From Bacteroidales bacterium (GTDB taxonomy: Bacteria > Bacteroidota > Bacteroidia > Bacteroidales > FEN-979), in assembly GCA_030681475.1 (NCBI GenBank), contig JAUXWT010000053.1, positions 1 to 62,977 on the forward strand: a stretch of 62,977 nucleotides of DNA, in the 5' to 3' direction. Positions 60,758 through 62,977 of this stretch are shown in pieces (the first letter of the stretch is position 1; every line of letters begins with the position of its first letter). A model generated the notes under the pieces. That model was not told the DNA's origin. It saw only the letters and a program-made list of their open reading frames with translations, and made no database searches. The position numbers and the translations under genes were made by a program.

Positions 60758-62974
60758 ATGTACGAAGACGCAAGGACACAACAAAATCTTTATACATTCA
60801 AGCCTCAACTGGAGAAAATGAGCAAAAAGGGGATTGGCCTGATTGTCATACTCCTGATTGTCATCGGATTTGGGGTTTATGCTTTATACGTTCAGATAGT
60901 TGACGGGCATATTACAACCGGTATGCGAGATAATGTTGTATGGGGCTTATATATTGTCAATTTTATCTTTTTTATCGGGATCAGTTATGCCGGTGCCTTG
61001 ATTTCAGGAATTCTTCACCTGTTAAGAGTACCCTGGCGAACCCCAATCATCCGTATTGCTGAACTCATTACCGTAATTTCCACCATGATCGGACCTACGT
61101 ATATTTTGCTGTGTATCGGGCGACTTGACCGGTTGCCGAATATCGTGCTTTTTGGACGGATCCAATCACCAATTATCTGGGATGTCATCGCCATCACTAC
61201 ATATTTATCCGGCAGCATCATTTTTCTCTACCTGGCCATGATCCGCGACCTGGCTATCCTGAGGGACAACCCTGTAAAAACTGCACGATGGCGTAATCCC
61301 ATCTACCGGTTCATGGCGGTACGCTATAAGGATACTACAAAACAGAAGGAAATTCTAAATGTTTCCACTGACCTCCTGTCGATCGTGATCATCCCGCTGG
61401 CTATTTTAGTCCACTCAGTGTTGGCATGGATTTTTGGCATGACCTTGCGACCAGGGTGGCACAGTACCATTTTCGCCCCCTATTTTGTGATAGCCGCCGT
61501 GTATTCCGGCACAGGTGTGCTGATCATTGTCATGTGGATCTTTCGGAAGGTGTACCACCTTGAATCACATATTACCAAGATTCATTTCAATTACCTGGGC
61601 CTTATTATGATCGTCCTTGGCGCCATGTACGGTTATTTTACATTCAGCGAATATCTTACCAGCTGGTATGGTTCAATCAAATGGGATATGGAGGTTTTGC
61701 ACAAGTTGTTTAACCCAAGTGATTATTGGCATCTGTTTGTTTATGCAGTTTTTGTCGGGGTTTTAGTCCCGATAATTATCGTAGCCGTCCCAAAATTCCG
61801 GAACATTAATTCCATCGCATTTGCCGGCTGTATTGCCGTTTTAGCCCTATGGGTTAAAAGATACCTGATCATCATTCCAACCCTTGAATCCCCCTTGCTG
61901 CCGATTCATGACCTGCGACCAGAATTTGTTCACTATTCAGCAACATGGGTTGAATGGACACTGACCTTTGCAGGGATTGCCATGTTTATACTGCTTTTCT
62001 ACCTTTTCTCAAAATTTATCCCTATCATCCCGATTGTAAGAACCGGTGAGGAAAAAGACTATTCCCGGTTGCGTAACATGGTATTCGAAAAGCAAATGAA
62101 AAAGGTAATCAAGCAACGCAAAAAAAGTGATGCCGCCGCAACAGGAATGATCATCTTACTCATGCTTGTATCGGCACCCAGGGTCATCGCACAGAATGAA
62201 GACCCCATTCAAACGGTTTTAAACCTTGGGTATTACCATGTTGATTCAGTTCACAACCTGTCTGCCACGCTGCGAACAAAGATAGACGGAAGATATATGC
62301 CACTTCCCGGAATGGAAATCGAGTTTATACTTCTACAAAGTGGTAAAGAAAAATTATTGGGTACAGGCCAAACGAATGATCATGGCAAGGTAAACTTTTC
62401 AATTCCAGGAGAGATCATCGATACCGGAGGCGACAAGGGAATCTATACTTTTGAGGCCTTGTTTTCAGGGAGGGAAAACTACGAAAAAAGTTCATCGGGT
62501 ACCAGCATGAAGCCCCTGCGGATGGAAATATCCTTTTTTCAGCAGGAAGGGGAAAAAATGGTCAACCTTAAAGCATCTGAACTGAATAAAGATAACCAAT
62601 GGGTCCCGGTTGATAATCTCGATATCGTGTTCTATGTTCCCCGGACATTCAGTTTGCTAAAAGTAGGAGAATCCACCATTTCCAATGGCATAACTAATCT
62701 GGAGTTTCCGACATCAATTCCGGGAAATCGACTCGGGTATCTCACCATTGTGGCAAAGGTCGAAGAAAGTGATATCTATGGAAATGTCGAAGCAAGTGGC
62801 ACCATCAACTGGGGTAAACCTTTGGTTCCGGCAAAGATCATCAAACGAGGCCTGGGAGATACTGATGCCCCGCTATGGATGGTGTACACCCTGATTGTAT
62901 TGCTATCCATCGTATGGTTTCATTATATGTATGTAATTTATTCCGTGTTCAGGATAAGACATTTAGGCAAATAA
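60758..62974 (+). CDS. NrfD/HybB-family membrane protein with a fused periplasmic beta domain
   Basis: 738 residues, nearly twice the usual NrfD/HybB length. Residues about 24-425 contain about ten membrane segments with family-like phrases VVWGLYIVNFIFFIG and SATWVEWTLTFAGIAMF, so this half should exchange electrons with menaquinone. A very basic patch (QMKKVIKQRKKSD, 446-458) is followed by a second hydrophobic segment, 460-478, ending VIAQ like a signal peptide. A periplasmic beta-rich region of about 220 residues follows, with two Ig-like halves (GMEIEFILLQSG; LDIVFYVPRTF), and a last membrane helix near 705-727. The reading frame is uninterrupted. It forms an operon with the 4Fe-4S gene; the operon may continue beyond the window. 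Confidence 0.82.
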   Translation: MYEDARTQQNLYTFKPQLEKMSKKGIGLIVILLIVIGFGVYALYVQIVDGHITTGMRDNVVWGLYIVNFIFFIGISYAGALISGILHLLRVPWRTPIIRIAELITVISTMIGPTYILLCIGRLDRLPNIVLFGRIQSPIIWDVIAITTYLSGSIIFLYLAMIRDLAILRDNPVKTARWRNPIYRFMAVRYKDTTKQKEILNVSTDLLSIVIIPLAILVHSVLAWIFGMTLRPGWHSTIFAPYFVIAAVYSGTGVLIIVMWIFRKVYHLESHITKIHFNYLGLIMIVLGAMYGYFTFSEYLTSWYGSIKWDMEVLHKLFNPSDYWHLFVYAVFVGVLVPIIIVAVPKFRNINSIAFAGCIAVLALWVKRYLIIIPTLESPLLPIHDLRPEFVHYSATWVEWTLTFAGIAMFILLFYLFSKFIPIIPIVRTGEEKDYSRLRNMVFEKQMKKVIKQRKKSDAAATGMIILLMLVSAPRVIAQNEDPIQTVLNLGYYHVDSVHNLSATLRTKIDGRYMPLPGMEIEFILLQSGKEKLLGTGQTNDHGKVNFSIPGEIIDTGGDKGIYTFEALFSGRENYEKSSSGTSMKPLRMEISFFQQEGEKMVNLKASELNKDNQWVPVDNLDIVFYVPRTFSLLKVGESTISNGITNLEFPTSIPGNRLGYLTIVAKVEESDIYGNVEASGTINWGKPLVPAKIIKRGLGDTDAPLWMVYTLIVLLSIVWFHYMYVIYSVFRIRHLGK

Positions 62975-62977
62975 TTA

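Overview
The window looks like a chromosomal segment of a Bacteroidota bacterium, probably an anaerobic or facultative member of the Bacteroidales/Marinilabiliales type. The signs are type IX secretion (T9SS) C-terminal sorting domains on secreted proteins, DUF4831, DUF4402 and DUF4199 proteins, type III glutamine synthetase, TAnnTTTG promoter boxes, a Bacteroidota-type small SRP RNA and an FNR-like iron-sulfur regulator. The species cannot be named from sequence alone.

Layout. 0.1-9.4 kb is envelope and nitrogen metabolism: kdsA (Kdo), an operon of a sodium:solute symporter, glutamine synthetase III and a DUF4831 protein, and a GDP-heptose operon (hddA, gmhA, hddC, gmhB) with a nitroreductase inserted in it. 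9.6-17.7 kb holds a secreted PKD/T9SS protein, a glycan operon (DUF4199, GT2, GT4, TylF-like methyltransferase), SRP RNA, tsaC, tRNA-Lys, an O-methyltransferase and cysC.

17.7-52.9 kb is the unusual part. It is a minus-strand block of surface proteins: two giant tandem-Ig adhesins (about 3,500 residues each, 35 and 36 repeats), an outer-membrane usher-like protein, a DUF4402 protein, a 2,729-residue beta-helix protein with a T9SS sorting domain, a PapD-like periplasmic chaperone and two more DUF4402 proteins ending in the same six residues with a penultimate Tyr. I read this as a Bacteroidota chaperone-usher-like fibre locus interleaved with T9SS adhesins. Its contingency features include a ten-C tract inside the beta-helix gene, a G4-like (GGGGTTTT)3 tract touching the first DUF4402 start codon, a terminator after the first DUF4402 gene, and higher-order repeat duplications in both giants.

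53.2-63.0 kb holds a secreted fn3/choice-of-anchor protein without a sorting domain, aroB-aroA, alanine dehydrogenase, an FNR-type regulator with a near-consensus FNR box in its own promoter, and a divergent Tat-exported 4Fe-4S protein plus an NrfD-family membrane protein with an unusual periplasmic extension. The catalytic partner of that redox pair, if there is one, lies beyond the window.

An 8-bp tandem repeat (ATRGYGAA) recurs in four intergenic gaps and is not explained by any gene.
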